A DNA stretch of 5,264 bases, taken from the NCBI GenBank assembly GCA_040752395.1, contig JBFMHD010000197.1:1-5264 (forward strand), in the 5' to 3' direction. Position numbers and translations under genes: made by a program. The notes below the pieces were generated by a model. It saw only the letters and a program-made list of their open reading frames with translations, was not told where the DNA came from and searched no databases. Below, one piece after another: positions 5,260 through 5,264 of this stretch; the stretch's first letter is position 1; the number at the start of each line of letters is the position of its first letter. This DNA comes from JBFMHD01 sp040752395 [NCBI: Candidatus Hydrogenedentota bacterium] (GTDB taxonomy: Bacteria; JBFMHD01).

Positions 5260-5264
5260 CTCCT
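5260..5264 (-). promoter_or_regulatory. Ribosome binding site of rph
   Basis: AGGAG on the minus strand lies nine bases before the GTG start of rph and supports that non-ATG start. It is the clearest Shine-Dalgarno sequence in the window and is cut by the window end. Confidence 0.75.

Overview
This is an AT-rich bacterial window, probably from an uncultured lineage. The style resembles Omnitrophica or related candidate phyla, but that is an impression from gene content and cannot be proven here. Right end, minus strand: a housekeeping pair, RNase PH (rph) followed by the XTP/dITP house-cleaning pyrophosphatase (rdgB). A small plus-strand protein with two CKSC zinc-knuckle motifs converges on rdgB, one base apart.

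Centre: a compact peptide natural-product (RiPP) locus. Reading leftward on the minus strand it holds a PqqD-like RiPP recognition element (RRE), a radical SAM/SPASM maturase overlapping it by ATGA, and a 60-residue precursor peptide overlapping the maturase by 11 bases. The precursor carries a lasso-peptide-type leader signature (F-x2-P-x-L-x3-G-x5-T) but a cysteine/glycine core (CAGGGGC, ending CSYC). A lasso B2-type transglutaminase-like leader peptidase lies tail-to-tail on the plus strand and overlaps the precursor by 29 bases. No lasso macrocyclase (asparagine-synthetase-like) is visible. The working model is that the RRE binds the leader, the radical SAM enzyme modifies the core, and the B2 protease removes the leader. 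This would be a hybrid of lasso-type leader handling and radical-SAM (sactipeptide/ranthipeptide-like) chemistry.

Left end, minus strand: a sulfatase-superfamily membrane enzyme that runs off the window, with five predicted transmembrane helices and then an alkaline-phosphatase-fold domain. Its nucleophile position is Thr, so it looks like a phospho-group transferase of the LtaS/EptA type rather than a true sulfatase. Its start overlaps the start of the B2 gene head-to-head, and each gene has a plausible promoter inside the other.

The only notable non-coding stretch is the 164-base gap between the divergent RRE and zinc-knuckle genes. It holds a strong promoter that would give a nearly leaderless RRE transcript, and an 85-base element with imperfect terminal inverted repeats. 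No RNA genes, CRISPR arrays or insertion sequences were recognised.
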